Shown here one piece after another: positions 1-9,045 of a DNA stretch of 64,000 nucleotides. Each line of letters begins with the position of its first letter. Positions within the stretch are counted from its first letter, which is position 1. Below the pieces are notes generated by a model. That model worked only from the letters and a program-made list of their open reading frames with translations, did no database searches and had not been told where the DNA came from. Where the stretch lies: NCBI RefSeq assembly GCF_020880815.1, contig NZ_JAJITD010000014.1, forward strand, positions 120,583 to 184,582, read 5' to 3'. This DNA is from Paraburkholderia sejongensis. GTDB taxonomy: Bacteria > Pseudomonadota > Gammaproteobacteria > Burkholderiales > Burkholderiaceae. Position numbers and translations under genes: made by a program.

Positions 1-868
<868 letters not shown>

Positions 869-887
869 GTTTTTATGCTCCTCAAAG

Positions 888-1175
888 TTATTGAACGACC
901 GCGACGATATCTTCTTCACGCAGGACCAGCAGTTCGTTGCCGTCGACCTTCACCGCCTGGCCCGCGTATTTGCCGAACAGCACGCGATCGCCGATCTGCA
1001 GATCCGGTTCGACGCGCTTGCCGTCGTCGCCACGGCGGCCCGGGCCGACCGCGAGGATTTCGCCCTGGTCCGGCTTTTCCGCGGCGCTGTCGGGGATCAC
1101 GATGCCCGACGCGGTGCGGGTTTCCTGATCGAGACGCTTGACGATCACACGGTCATGTAAAGGGCGCAGGCTCAT
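888..1175 (-). CDS. groS: 10 kDa co-chaperonin GroES
   Basis: A 95-residue protein starting MSLRPLHDRVIVKRLDQE, the normal GroES length, with the mobile-loop block TRTASGIVIPDSAAEKPDQGE and the C-terminal LLVLREEDIVAVV. The open frame extends 34 codons further upstream, but the conserved family start is the ATG at 1175, so I use that. GroES caps GroEL in the cytoplasm. The middle (GRRGDDGKRVEPDLQIG) differs from the form I recall for the main Burkholderia GroES, which hints that this is a paralogous chaperonin pair. No convincing CIRCE element is present in the 243 bp between this gene and the divergent dioxygenase gene. Confidence 0.96.
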   Translation of the reverse strand: MSLRPLHDRVIVKRLDQETRTASGIVIPDSAAEKPDQGEILAVGPGRRGDDGKRVEPDLQIGDRVLFGKYAGQAVKVDGNELLVLREEDIVAVVQ

Positions 1176-1418
1176 TGATTTTTTCCTTGTCGATAGGTGG
1201 ATCGGCGGCGCGCTAACGAGCTCCGGAGTCAGCACGTTAATTCGACGCTCGCGCAAAGCCAACCAATCTCTGTGCATATCGAAAGCAGCGCGCGGCTGTC
1301 ACGGATATCACGTGCCGATAGCATTCGCGCGAATAATCAAAGCGCAAATCGGTGGTTAGCGTCGTCGCGGCGCGTTCCTATACTGACTAGCCGGCAGCCG
1401 CGACCAAGGAGATCAACG

Positions 1419-2366
1419 ATGAGTGCAATCCCCGTATACGACGAAGCAGAGCTTCAGATCAGCCCGCTGTCCGCGCATATCGGCGCGCAGATCAGCGGCG
1501 TGGATCTGACCCGGCCGCTGGACCCGAAGCAGATCGCGGCGATCCGCGCCGCGTTGCTCAAGTGGCGGGTGGTGTTTTTCCGCGAACAGTTTTTGAGCCA
1601 CGAACAGCACGTGGCCTTTTCCGCGCAGTTCGGTGAACTGACGGTCGGGCATCCGGTGTTCGGTCATGTCGACGGGCACCCGCAGGTCTATTCGATTGCG
1701 AAGTTTCGCCAGGCGACCCGCTTCGAGGGCCAACCGCTGTTACGGCCGTGGACCGGCTGGCATACCGACGTGACGGCTGCCGTCAATCCACCGTTCGCAT
1801 CGATCCTGCGCGGCGTGACGATTCCGCCGTATGGCGGCGACACCCAATGGACCAATCTCGTGGTCGCCTACGAAAAGTTGTCGGAGCCGCTGCGCGGATT
1901 CGTCGACCAACTGCGCGGCGTGCATCGCTTTGCGCCGCCGCAGGGAGCGCAGGGTACCGCTTCGTTTGTCTCGGCGGTCGACCAGCACACGCTCGTCAGC
2001 GAGCATCCGCTGGTGCGCGTGCATCCGGAAACCGGCGAGCGCGCGCTGTATGTGAGCCCGGGATTCCTGAAGCAGATTTCCGGCGTGACGCCGCGCGAAA
2101 GCCAGCTACTGCTCGAATTGCTGTGGGAGCACGTGACGCGGCCGGAGTTCACGGTGCGCTTCAAATGGGAGCCGGGCAGCATCGCGTTCTGGGACAACCG
2201 CACGACCGCGCATCTCGCGCCGACCGATATTTTCGATCTGGATTTCGACCGGCAGCTGTATCGCACGACTCTGGTCGGCGACGTGCCGGTCGGGCCCGAC
2301 GGGCGTGCGTCGGTGTCGCTGCAGGGTTCGCCGGTCGGCGCGGCGGCCGCGGTTGCGCTCAATTAG
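1419..2366 (+). CDS. TauD/TfdA-family alpha-ketoglutarate-dependent dioxygenase (likely sulfonate-active)
   Basis: 315 residues starting at an ATG with a good AAGGAGA Shine-Dalgarno at 1406-1412. The iron-binding facial triad is visible: H115 and D117 in WHTDVTA and H265 in FWDNRTTAHLAP, with the 2-oxoglutarate-binding arginine(s) in the following DRQLYRTT block. Members hydroxylate taurine, alkyl sulfonates, sulfates or 2,4-D next to the leaving group, with 2-oxoglutarate and O2 as co-substrates; the cytoplasmic product then collapses and releases sulfite. Nearby sulfite dehydrogenase, FMN monooxygenase and SsuABC-type importer genes make a sulfonate or sulfate ester the most likely substrate. 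The exact substrate cannot be read from the sequence. A TATACT -10-like hexamer lies at 1379-1384. Confidence 0.9.
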   Translation: MSAIPVYDEAELQISPLSAHIGAQISGVDLTRPLDPKQIAAIRAALLKWRVVFFREQFLSHEQHVAFSAQFGELTVGHPVFGHVDGHPQVYSIAKFRQATRFEGQPLLRPWTGWHTDVTAAVNPPFASILRGVTIPPYGGDTQWTNLVVAYEKLSEPLRGFVDQLRGVHRFAPPQGAQGTASFVSAVDQHTLVSEHPLVRVHPETGERALYVSPGFLKQISGVTPRESQLLLELLWEHVTRPEFTVRFKWEPGSIAFWDNRTTAHLAPTDIFDLDFDRQLYRTTLVGDVPVGPDGRASVSLQGSPVGAAAAVALN

Positions 2367-2510
2367 ATTGCGAGAGGAAAAGCGCAAAAGCGCAAAGGCG
2401 CGGGCCGCGCGGGACATTGCAGCGAAGTCGCAAAGCATTGCACAAATGCTTGTTTGCGCCCGCGCGCGCCGGTGACTAGATTCGTTTAATGCCACCAGCA
2501 GGAGTGCATG

Positions 2511-2729
2511 ATGTCAGTCAATCTTGCAGCGATCTATCGGCGCACCGTGTTCGCTCCGTTCGCAGCGGCGCGGCAGCGGTTTCATCAACGGTTCGAAGAT
2601 CACGCCGGGGCTCTCGCGACCGAACCCGAGCGCCTCGAACGAATCGCGGTCTACGCGCGCGCCGGCTATTTCAACATGGGCTACACGCTCGATTCATTCT
2701 GTCTGAGCGGCGAAATCGCGCCGGAATAA
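2511..2729 (+). CDS. small hypothetical protein, 72 residues
   Basis: Begins MSVNLAAIYRRTVFAPFAAA and ends CLSGEIAPE. Two ATGs follow each other (2508, 2511); the AGGAG at 2500-2504 sits 6 nt before the second, which I therefore choose. No domain recognised, no signal peptide or membrane segment; it is basic in the first half. It lies between the dioxygenase and the soxC-like gene on the same strand, with 144 and 150 bp gaps, so it may belong to the same sulfonate module. Function unknown. Confidence 0.6.
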   Translation: MSVNLAAIYRRTVFAPFAAARQRFHQRFEDHAGALATEPERLERIAVYARAGYFNMGYTLDSFCLSGEIAPE

Positions 2730-2879
2730 CGGGGTGCAATTGAGCGGGGCGAAAAGCGCTGAGCGGTTCGCCGGATATCGCCGGCCGTCATATCGTTAGT
2801 CCGAATCGGCTTTGAAGCGCGCGCGGACACTGCCTATACTCGGACGCTGGTCATCGATCCGCCGCCCGGCGGCCCCAGC

Positions 2880-4208
2880 ATGTCGCGACAATCACCGCAA
2901 TCGCCTGTCAGTCAGGACCCACAACGCGCGCCGAGTGGCGCGTCCTCAAGTAACCAATCGAATGAACCCGCTTCGCCGCGCCGGCGCATGCTCGGCGCGC
3001 TTGCATTGAGCGCGCTGGCTGCCCCCAATGTGAAGGCCGCGACGCTGTTGCAGCCCATCGCCGTCGATCCGTGGACGCAAACGCCCGGCGCGCCGATTCT
3101 CGAACATCCGTATGGCTTGCCGTCCGCGCACGAAGCGCAGGTGGTGCGGCGCGCGGCCCGCGCGTGGCCGATGCCGGGCGCCGCGTCGTCGCTGACGCCG
3201 CTTGCGGATCTGCACGGTTCGATCACGCCGAATGGCCTCGTCTACGAGCGCCATCACGCCGGCGTGCCCGGCATCGATCCGCAAGCGCACCGGCTCGCAA
3301 TCCACGGTCTGGTGCGCGAACCGAAACTCTTCACGATGGACGATTTGCTGCGGCTGCCGTCGGAGTCGCGGATTCATTTTCTCGAATGCTCGGGCAATAC
3401 CGCGAGCGAATGGAAAGGGCCCAGCGGTTTGCCGGTGCAAATCACGCACGGACTGCTGTCGTGCTGCGAATGGACCGGTGTCCGGTTATCGACGCTGCTC
3501 GAAGCGGTCGGCGGTGTCACCGCGAACGGTAACGGCGCCGCGCCGCAATGGCTGCTCGCCGAAGGCGCGGACGCCGCGGCGATGACGCGCAGTTTGCCGC
3601 TCCAGCGGATTCTCGAAAGCGCGCTCGTCGTCTATGCGCAGAACGGCGAACGGCTGCGGCCGGAGAACGGCTACCCGCTGCGTTTGCTGGTGCCGGGCTT
3701 CGAGGGCAATACCAACGTGAAGTGGCTGCGTCGGCTGAAGATCGTCGCCGCGCCGTTGCAGACGCGCGAAGAGACGTCGAAATACACGAGCTTGTTGCCC
3801 GATGGCCGGGCTCGTCAGTTCGTGTTCGAAATGGACGCGAAGTCGGTGATCACGCGGCCGTCGGCGGGGCAGCGCCTTAGCGTGCACGGCTTTTATCCGG
3901 TCGTCGGCATCGCGTGGTCCGGACGCGGCGCGATTCGCAAGGTCGAAGTGTCGAGCGACGGCGGCGCGACGTGGCAGGCGGCGCGGCTCGACGAGCCGGC
4001 GCGCGATCGCGCGTTGACGCGCTTCGAGGCGGGCTTCGTGTGGAACGGCGCGCCGACCGCGATCCTGTCGCGCGCAACGGACTCGACCGGCTACGTGCAA
4101 CCGACCCGCGAGGCGCTCGTCGCCGCGCGCGGACTGAATTCGAACTATCACTACAACGGCATTCAGCAGTGGCGCATCGAAGCCGATGGGAGCGTGAAAA
4201 ATGCGTGA
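2880..4208 (+). CDS. soxC: SoxC-type sulfite dehydrogenase, molybdopterin subunit
   Basis: 442 residues. An N-terminal twin-arginine-like stretch (SPRRRMLGALALSALAA, about residues 32-48) suggests Tat export to the periplasm, as expected for a molybdenum enzyme. The sulfite-oxidase-type core contains the molybdenum-ligand cysteine in HFLECSGN (C170) and a C-terminal dimerisation domain from about residue 315 (KSVITRPSAGQRL onward). SoxC with its cytochrome partner oxidises sulfite or sulfur intermediates of sulfur oxidation. Its stop overlaps the next gene, a SoxD-like cytochrome, by 8 bp, so the two are translated together. In this setting the likely job is detoxifying sulfite released from sulfonates rather than thiosulfate oxidation, because no soxXYZAB is nearby (inference). 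Confidence 0.92.
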   Translation: MSRQSPQSPVSQDPQRAPSGASSSNQSNEPASPRRRMLGALALSALAAPNVKAATLLQPIAVDPWTQTPGAPILEHPYGLPSAHEAQVVRRAARAWPMPGAASSLTPLADLHGSITPNGLVYERHHAGVPGIDPQAHRLAIHGLVREPKLFTMDDLLRLPSESRIHFLECSGNTASEWKGPSGLPVQITHGLLSCCEWTGVRLSTLLEAVGGVTANGNGAAPQWLLAEGADAAAMTRSLPLQRILESALVVYAQNGERLRPENGYPLRLLVPGFEGNTNVKWLRRLKIVAAPLQTREETSKYTSLLPDGRARQFVFEMDAKSVITRPSAGQRLSVHGFYPVVGIAWSGRGAIRKVEVSSDGGATWQAARLDEPARDRALTRFEAGFVWNGAPTAILSRATDSTGYVQPTREALVAARGLNSNYHYNGIQQWRIEADGSVKNA

Positions 4209-4824
4209 GCGTGTGCGGTTCCTTGTGCCGACGCCGTCGCGAAGCATGCCGGGGCTGTTAGCGGCGCTGGTGGTTGGCGGCCTGCTTGCCGGTTGCGCCT
4301 CTTCGTTGGATTCGACCCACGGGGCGCAGTCCGCCGCCACGAATGCGCAGTGGCGCCAGTCCGTCGATGCGATTGGCACACCGGTCGGCGAGGCCGCGCT
4401 CAGTGCGTGGAATATCGATGTCGCGCCGGACGGCCGCGGTTTGCCGGCCGGCACCGGCGATGTCGCGACGGGCGGCCGCATTTTCGCGGCCAAATGCGCT
4501 GCTTGCCACGGCGCGAAAGGAGAGGGATTGATCGGCGATCAGTTGATCGGCGGCGCGGGCACGCTCGCGAGCGCGAATCCGAAGCGCACGGTCGGCAGCT
4601 ACTGGCCGTACGCGACCACGCTGTTCGACTATATTCGCCGCGCGATGCCGTATAACGCGCCGCAGTCGCTGAGCGCGGACGAAGTGTATGCGGTGAGCGC
4701 GTGGATTCTGAACCGTAACGGCATCGTGCCCGACGATGCGCGCATCGACGCGGCCGCGCTGGCCGCGATCAGGATGCCGAACCATGCCGGCTTCGTGCCG
4801 GATCCGCGGCCCGGGCGGTTGTGA
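4201..4824 (+). CDS. soxD: SoxD-like c-type cytochrome subunit, lipoprotein
   Basis: 207 residues. A lipoprotein signal with lipobox LAGC (C32) is followed by one cytochrome c domain with haem motif CAACH (residues 99-103) and an axial-ligand region around RRAMPYNAPQSLSADEVYAVSAWIL. It would accept electrons from the SoxC-like subunit and pass them to the respiratory chain at the periplasmic face of the membrane. The ATG lies inside the end of soxC (8-bp overlap), typical of tight coupling. It is shorter than the two-haem SoxD of classical sulfur oxidisers, so the pair resembles a sulfite dehydrogenase (SorAB-like organisation) in function. Confidence 0.9.
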   Translation: MRERVRFLVPTPSRSMPGLLAALVVGGLLAGCASSLDSTHGAQSAATNAQWRQSVDAIGTPVGEAALSAWNIDVAPDGRGLPAGTGDVATGGRIFAAKCAACHGAKGEGLIGDQLIGGAGTLASANPKRTVGSYWPYATTLFDYIRRAMPYNAPQSLSADEVYAVSAWILNRNGIVPDDARIDAAALAAIRMPNHAGFVPDPRPGRL

Positions 4825-4841
4825 TCCGCGTGTTGCGGCGG

Positions 4842-4857
4842 GCCGGCCGTGGCCGGC
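4842..4857. terminator. hairpin between convergent soxD and FMN-monooxygenase genes
   Basis: GCCGGCC-GT-GGCCGGC: a perfect 7-bp stem with a 2-nt loop in the 99-bp gap between two converging genes. It has no T-run on either side, so it is at best a weak bidirectional terminator or a Rho-assisted stop. Confidence 0.3.
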
Positions 4858-4923
4858 GCCGACCCGCGTTGCGCGATGCCGGCCGGCCTGCGCAGGCAGT
4901 TCACGGCACCAGCTCGCCGGACT

Positions 4924-6306
4924 TCACGAAGCGGCCGCAGCCAGTTCGCCGCGCTCGCGCGCGTTTTGCGTGTAGCGATTGACCGGACGCGGCAAGCCGA
5001 GATGCTCGCGCAACGTGCGCCCCGCATACTCGGTGCGAAACAGCCTGCGGCGCTGCAATTCCGGCACGACGGTCTCGGCGAATTCACTGAGACCGCCCGG
5101 CAGCCACGGCGACATGATGTTGAAGCCGTCCGCGCCTTCCTCTTCGAACCATTGCTGCAACTGGTCCGCGATGCTCTGCGGCGTACCGATCACCTGCTGA
5201 TGTCCGCGCGCGCCCGCGATGCGCAGATACAGCTCGCGGATCGTCAGGTTGTCGCGCCGCGCGAGATCGAGCAGCAGCCGTTGCCGGCTCTTGCCGCCGT
5301 TGGTTTCGGGCAGCTCGGGCACCGGGCCGTCGAGCGGGTAGGACGACAGATCGACACCGCCCGACATGTTCGACAGCAACGCGAGGCCGACCACCGGATC
5401 GATCAGCTGCTGCAACGCGTCGAACTTGTCCTGCGCTTCCTGCTGGGTCCTGCCGATCACCGGAAAGATGCCGGGCATGATCTTCAGATGCTCAGGCTTG
5501 CGGCCGTAGCGCGCGAGCCGGCCTTTGACGTCGCGATAGAACTGCTGCGCTTCGCCCAGCGTCTGATGCGCGACGAAAATCACCTCGGCCGTTTGCGCGG
5601 CCAGCTCCCGGCCGGCTTCCGATGCGCCGGCCTGCACGACGACCGGCCAGCCCTGCGGCGAGCGCGCGACGTTCAGCGGTCCGCGCACGCTGAAGTGCTT
5701 GCCGCGATAGCCGAGCACGTGCAGCTTGTCGGCGTCGAAATAGATGCCGCTCGCCTTGTCGCGCACGAATGCATCGTCCTCCCAACTATCCCACAGGCCC
5801 GCGACCACGTCGTAAAACTCTTTGGCGCGCTCGTAGCGCACCGCGTGATCGAGGTGCCTGTCGCGGCTGAAGTTGTGCGCTTCGGTCTCGGTGCTCGAGG
5901 TCACCAGATTCCAGCCGGAACGGCCGCCGCTCAGATGATCGAGCGACGCGAACTTGCGCGCGACGTTGTACGGCTCGTTGAAGCTGGTCGATACGGTCGC
6001 GATCAGGCCGATGCGCTCGGTCACGACCGACAGCGCGGACAGCAGCGTCAACGGCTCGAAGTGATCGGCCCGCGCGGTACGCGACAGCGACGGCAGGTTG
6101 GTGTCGCGCACGCTGACGCTGTCCGCGAAGAAAATCGTGTCGAACTTGGCGCGCTCGGCGATGCGCGCGAGTTCCGCGTAGTGCGCGAAGTCCAGACCGC
6201 CGGCCGCGTGCGTGTCCGGGTGACGCCATGCGGCGATGTGGTGGCCGGTTTCCATCAGGAACGCACCGAGACTCATCTGCCGTTGCTTGTGTGCTGCTGC
6301 ACTCAC
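4924..6306 (-). CDS. NtaA/SnaA/DszA-family FMNH2-dependent monooxygenase
   Basis: 460 residues of the bacterial luciferase fold: LGAFLMETGHHIAAWRHP at the start, FFADSV at about residue 60, and the family block SGGRSGWNLVTSS near 125-137. Such enzymes use FMNH2 from a separate reductase and O2 to oxidise sulfones, sulfonates, nitrilotriacetate or similar. Start is a GTG at 6306 with AAGGAG 6 nt ahead. It is the last gene of the minus-strand operon ssuA-ssuC-ssuC-ssuB-monooxygenase, so it probably attacks what the importer brings in, releasing sulfite for the SoxCD pair. A flavin reductase gene lies far away at 40369-40872; a link is only a guess. Confidence 0.92.
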   Translation of the reverse strand: MSAAAHKQRQMSLGAFLMETGHHIAAWRHPDTHAAGGLDFAHYAELARIAERAKFDTIFFADSVSVRDTNLPSLSRTARADHFEPLTLLSALSVVTERIGLIATVSTSFNEPYNVARKFASLDHLSGGRSGWNLVTSSTETEAHNFSRDRHLDHAVRYERAKEFYDVVAGLWDSWEDDAFVRDKASGIYFDADKLHVLGYRGKHFSVRGPLNVARSPQGWPVVVQAGASEAGRELAAQTAEVIFVAHQTLGEAQQFYRDVKGRLARYGRKPEHLKIMPGIFPVIGRTQQEAQDKFDALQQLIDPVVGLALLSNMSGGVDLSSYPLDGPVPELPETNGGKSRQRLLLDLARRDNLTIRELYLRIAGARGHQQVIGTPQSIADQLQQWFEEEGADGFNIMSPWLPGGLSEFAETVVPELQRRRLFRTEYAGRTLREHLGLPRPVNRYTQNARERGELAAAAS

Positions 6307-6357
6307 TGCTGGCTCCTTGCGATTGACGTTGACGAAAGACGCACTTGCGCGAACGCG

Positions 6358-7143
6358 CTAGGCGGCGTGATGCGCGGGTTCGGCGAAATCGGCGAGGATC
6401 TGCTCGCGCAATTGCACGAAGCGCGGATCGCCGCGCTCGCGCGGCCGCGGCAAGCCGACCTCGGTAATCCGCTTGATGCGGCCGGGGCGCGGCGCCATCG
6501 TCACGACCCGGTCGCCGAGCTGGATCGCTTCGTCGACATCGTGCGTGACCAGAATCATCGTGATCCGCTCCTGTTCCCAGATCCGTTGCAGCTCGGTTTG
6601 CAGGCGCGCGCGGGTGAGCGCGTCGAGTGCGCCGAACGGTTCGTCGAGCAACAGCACGCGCGGCCGGTTCACGAGTCCGCGTGCAATCGCCACGCGCTGC
6701 GCCATCCCGCCCGACAGCTCATGCGGGTACGCGCGCTCGAAGCCTTGCAGGCCGACCAGCGCGACGTGCTGCGCAACAGCCGCGCGCTTCTGCTGGAGCG
6801 AAAGCGGCGCGTTGCGCAGCGCCGCCTCGATGTTCTGGGCCGCGGTCAGCCACGGGAACAGCCGGTGATCCTGAAACACGATCCCGCGTTCCAGCGACGT
6901 ATCGCGCACGCGCTCGCCGTTCACGCTGATTTCGCCGCGGTAGTCGGTGTCGAGCCCGGCCACCAGCCGCAGCAGCGTGGACTTGCCGCAGCCGCTCGCG
7001 CCGAGCACGCTGACGAATTCGCCGGGGGCGATGTCGAGCGAGACGTCGTCGAGCACGAGCAGGCCGTCGTCGTTGCCGGCTTGCTTCGGATAGCGCTTGG
7101 TGACGCGGCGAATGCGGATGCCTTCGGAAACCGGATGGGTCAT
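6358..7143 (-). CDS. ssuB: aliphatic sulfonate/nitrate-type ABC transporter ATP-binding protein
   Basis: 261 residues with Walker A GASGCGKST, Q-loop VFQDHRLFPW, signature LSGGMAQRVAIARGL and Walker B VLLLDEPFGALD. This is the SsuB/TauB/NrtD type that energises uptake of sulfonates or taurine at the inner membrane. It is followed by the FMN monooxygenase gene and preceded by two permease genes, all on the minus strand. Substrate class is inferred from the neighbouring oxygenases. Confidence 0.93.
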   Translation of the reverse strand: MTHPVSEGIRIRRVTKRYPKQAGNDDGLLVLDDVSLDIAPGEFVSVLGASGCGKSTLLRLVAGLDTDYRGEISVNGERVRDTSLERGIVFQDHRLFPWLTAAQNIEAALRNAPLSLQQKRAAVAQHVALVGLQGFERAYPHELSGGMAQRVAIARGLVNRPRVLLLDEPFGALDALTRARLQTELQRIWEQERITMILVTHDVDEAIQLGDRVVTMAPRPGRIKRITEVGLPRPRERGDPRFVQLREQILADFAEPAHHAA

Positions 7144-7186
7144 GGGTGTGCTTCCTGTCGATGGCTGGCGGTACGAATGAAGGATT

Positions 7187-8086
7187 TCAGGTGAGCGCGC
7201 GTTCGCGCGGCGCGCCGCTGCGCCGCGCGATCACGCGCCGCTCGACCGCGCGGGCCAGCGCATTGAGCGCCCAGCCCGTCAGTCCGACGACGATGATGCC
7301 GAACAGCACGAGGTCCATCCTGAACTGCTCGCTGCCGTCGATCAGCGTGTTGCCGATGCCGCTGCCGGCCACCAGCAGGTACTCGGCGCCGAGCGTCGCG
7401 AGCCACGAATAGATCAGCCCGAGATAGAGGCCGGTGAAAATCGTCGGCAATGCGGCGGGCAGGATCACGTAGCGGATCAGCTGAACGCGCGAATAGCGCA
7501 ACGCGCGCGCGACCTCGATATAGCGGCGCGGCACCGCGTGGATGCCGTCGCCGGTGTGCGCGGCGACCGGCAGCAGCGCGGCCAGCGACAGGAACACCAC
7601 TTTCGCGACATCGCCGAGGCCGAACCACACGGAGATCAGCGGGATCCATGCGAACAGCGAGATCTGTTTGAAGGTGTCGAACGACGGCCCGATCAGCCGG
7701 GTCGCGAGCGGCGAGAGGCCGAGCGCGCAGCCGAGCAGCAGTCCGCCCGCGGCGCCGATGATGAAGCCGCTCGCTTCGCGCGCGAGCGAAGCCGACAGCG
7801 CGCGCAGCAACGCGCCGCTGGTGAGTTGCTGCCACGCGGTATGGGCGACGTCGGCGGGGCTCACCAGCAGGCCGCTCTTGACCAGATGCAGCGCCGCCAC
7901 GAGCCACCACAGCGCGAACAGCGCAAGCGGCAGCACGAGGCCGCGCCAGTTGAGCGCGCGCACGCGTTGCGCCAACGCCGAGGTTCGCGCCGGTGTGACG
8001 GGGGCTTCGCAGGAGCAGCGCGGCGGCTCGCCGCGACGCGTCTGAAACAGGCGGCGCGGCGTCGAGGTCGATGAGAGCAGGGGCAT
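7187..8086 (-). CDS. ssuC: SsuC/TauC-type ABC transporter permease (first of two)
   Basis: 299 residues, six or so hydrophobic segments starting at LVLPLALFALWWLVAALHL, and the EAA-type loop EVARALRYSRVQLIRYVILPAALP. The open frame runs on 37 codons upstream, but the ATG at 8086 with AGAGGAA before it gives a normal N terminus. It forms the membrane channel with the ATPase encoded just downstream and, probably, with the second permease encoded just upstream. Two non-identical permeases next to one ATPase is unusual for this family, where a homodimer is normal. Confidence 0.9.
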   Translation of the reverse strand: MPLLSSTSTPRRLFQTRRGEPPRCSCEAPVTPARTSALAQRVRALNWRGLVLPLALFALWWLVAALHLVKSGLLVSPADVAHTAWQQLTSGALLRALSASLAREASGFIIGAAGGLLLGCALGLSPLATRLIGPSFDTFKQISLFAWIPLISVWFGLGDVAKVVFLSLAALLPVAAHTGDGIHAVPRRYIEVARALRYSRVQLIRYVILPAALPTIFTGLYLGLIYSWLATLGAEYLLVAGSGIGNTLIDGSEQFRMDLVLFGIIVVGLTGWALNALARAVERRVIARRSGAPRERALT

Positions 8087-8111
8087 CGCGGATTCCTCTT
8101 CTTGTGAGCGC

Positions 8112-9032
8112 CTACGCGCGAAACGCCGAAGGTTGCCCGCGCCGCAGGCGCGCTTCGAGCGCATCGAGCAGACGGTTGATCGCAAAGCCGATCGCACCGA
8201 CGATCACGACGGCCGCCATCACCAGATCGAGCTGAAACAGCTGGCGTCCGTAGACGATCAGATAGCCGAGCCCTTCCGACGACGCGACCAGTTCGACCAC
8301 CACCAGCGCGAGCCACGACTTGGTGAACGCGAGCCGCACGCCGGTCGCGAGCGTCGGCACCGCGGCCGGCAGCACCACGTACGCGATGCGTTGCCAGCGG
8401 CTATAGCCGAAGCCGCGCGCGACTTCATCGAGCGCGGCGGGCGTCTGACGAAAGCCTTGCATCGTGCCGAGCGTGACCGGCACCAGCGCCGCGTGAGCGA
8501 TCAGCAGGTACTTCAGCGGTTCGCCGACGCCGACCAGCAGCAACAGGAACGGCAGCCAGCCGAGCACCGGGATCTGCACGAGCGCGTTGAAACCGGGCAG
8601 CACGTACGCTTCGAAACTTCGCGACAGACCGAGCGCCGCGCCGATCAGCACACCGGCCAGCGTGCCGGCCGCAAAACCGAGCAGCACCCGCTGCAGGCTG
8701 ATCAGCGTGTGGTGCGCGAGGTCGCCGCTGCGCGCGAGTTCGTACAACGTGTCGAACACCAGCCGCGGCGGCGGCAGGATTTGCTGCGCGATCCAGCCGC
8801 GTTCGCAGCCGATGCTCCACAGCGCAAACAGCGCGGCCGGCAGCAGCCACGGCGCGAGATGCCAGCCGACGGTGCGGGCGCGGCGGCGTAGCTGCGCGGT
8901 GCGAGGCGGGGGCGTGTCGGCCGGGTTCGCGCCATGCGCCGCGGCCGGCGCGCCGCGCAGAGTGGCCGTGCTTGTGCCACGCGCGGCGGCGTGCGCCGCG
9001 CCGGGCGACCATTCGCCAATCGCCTTGCTCAT
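8112..9032 (-). CDS. ssuC: SsuC/TauC-type ABC transporter permease (second of two)
   Basis: 306 residues with a 50-residue Ala/Pro-rich cytoplasmic start, then membrane segments beginning at HLAPWLLPAALFALWSIG and an EAA loop DEVARGFGYSRWQRIAYVVLPAAVP. It lies 25 bp ahead of the other permease gene in the same operon. The two permeases are clearly paralogous but diverged, so they may pair as a heterodimer. Assignment to the sulfonate/taurine class rests on family resemblance and neighbours. Confidence 0.9.
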   Translation of the reverse strand: MSKAIGEWSPGAAHAAARGTSTATLRGAPAAAHGANPADTPPPRTAQLRRRARTVGWHLAPWLLPAALFALWSIGCERGWIAQQILPPPRLVFDTLYELARSGDLAHHTLISLQRVLLGFAAGTLAGVLIGAALGLSRSFEAYVLPGFNALVQIPVLGWLPFLLLLVGVGEPLKYLLIAHAALVPVTLGTMQGFRQTPAALDEVARGFGYSRWQRIAYVVLPAAVPTLATGVRLAFTKSWLALVVVELVASSEGLGYLIVYGRQLFQLDLVMAAVVIVGAIGFAINRLLDALEARLRRGQPSAFRA

Positions 9033-9045
9033 CGTCGATCTCCGG

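Noticed and set aside
1176..1418. CIRCE/HrcA element before groES
   Set aside because: Only scattered matches (GAGT, TTAA); no TTAGCACTC-N9-GAGTGCTAA arrangement on either strand.
4849..7194. 781-codon plus-strand open frame
   Set aside because: Runs antisense to the FMN monooxygenase and SsuB genes, both with clear motifs; composition is His/Arg/Gln-rich as expected for an antisense frame.
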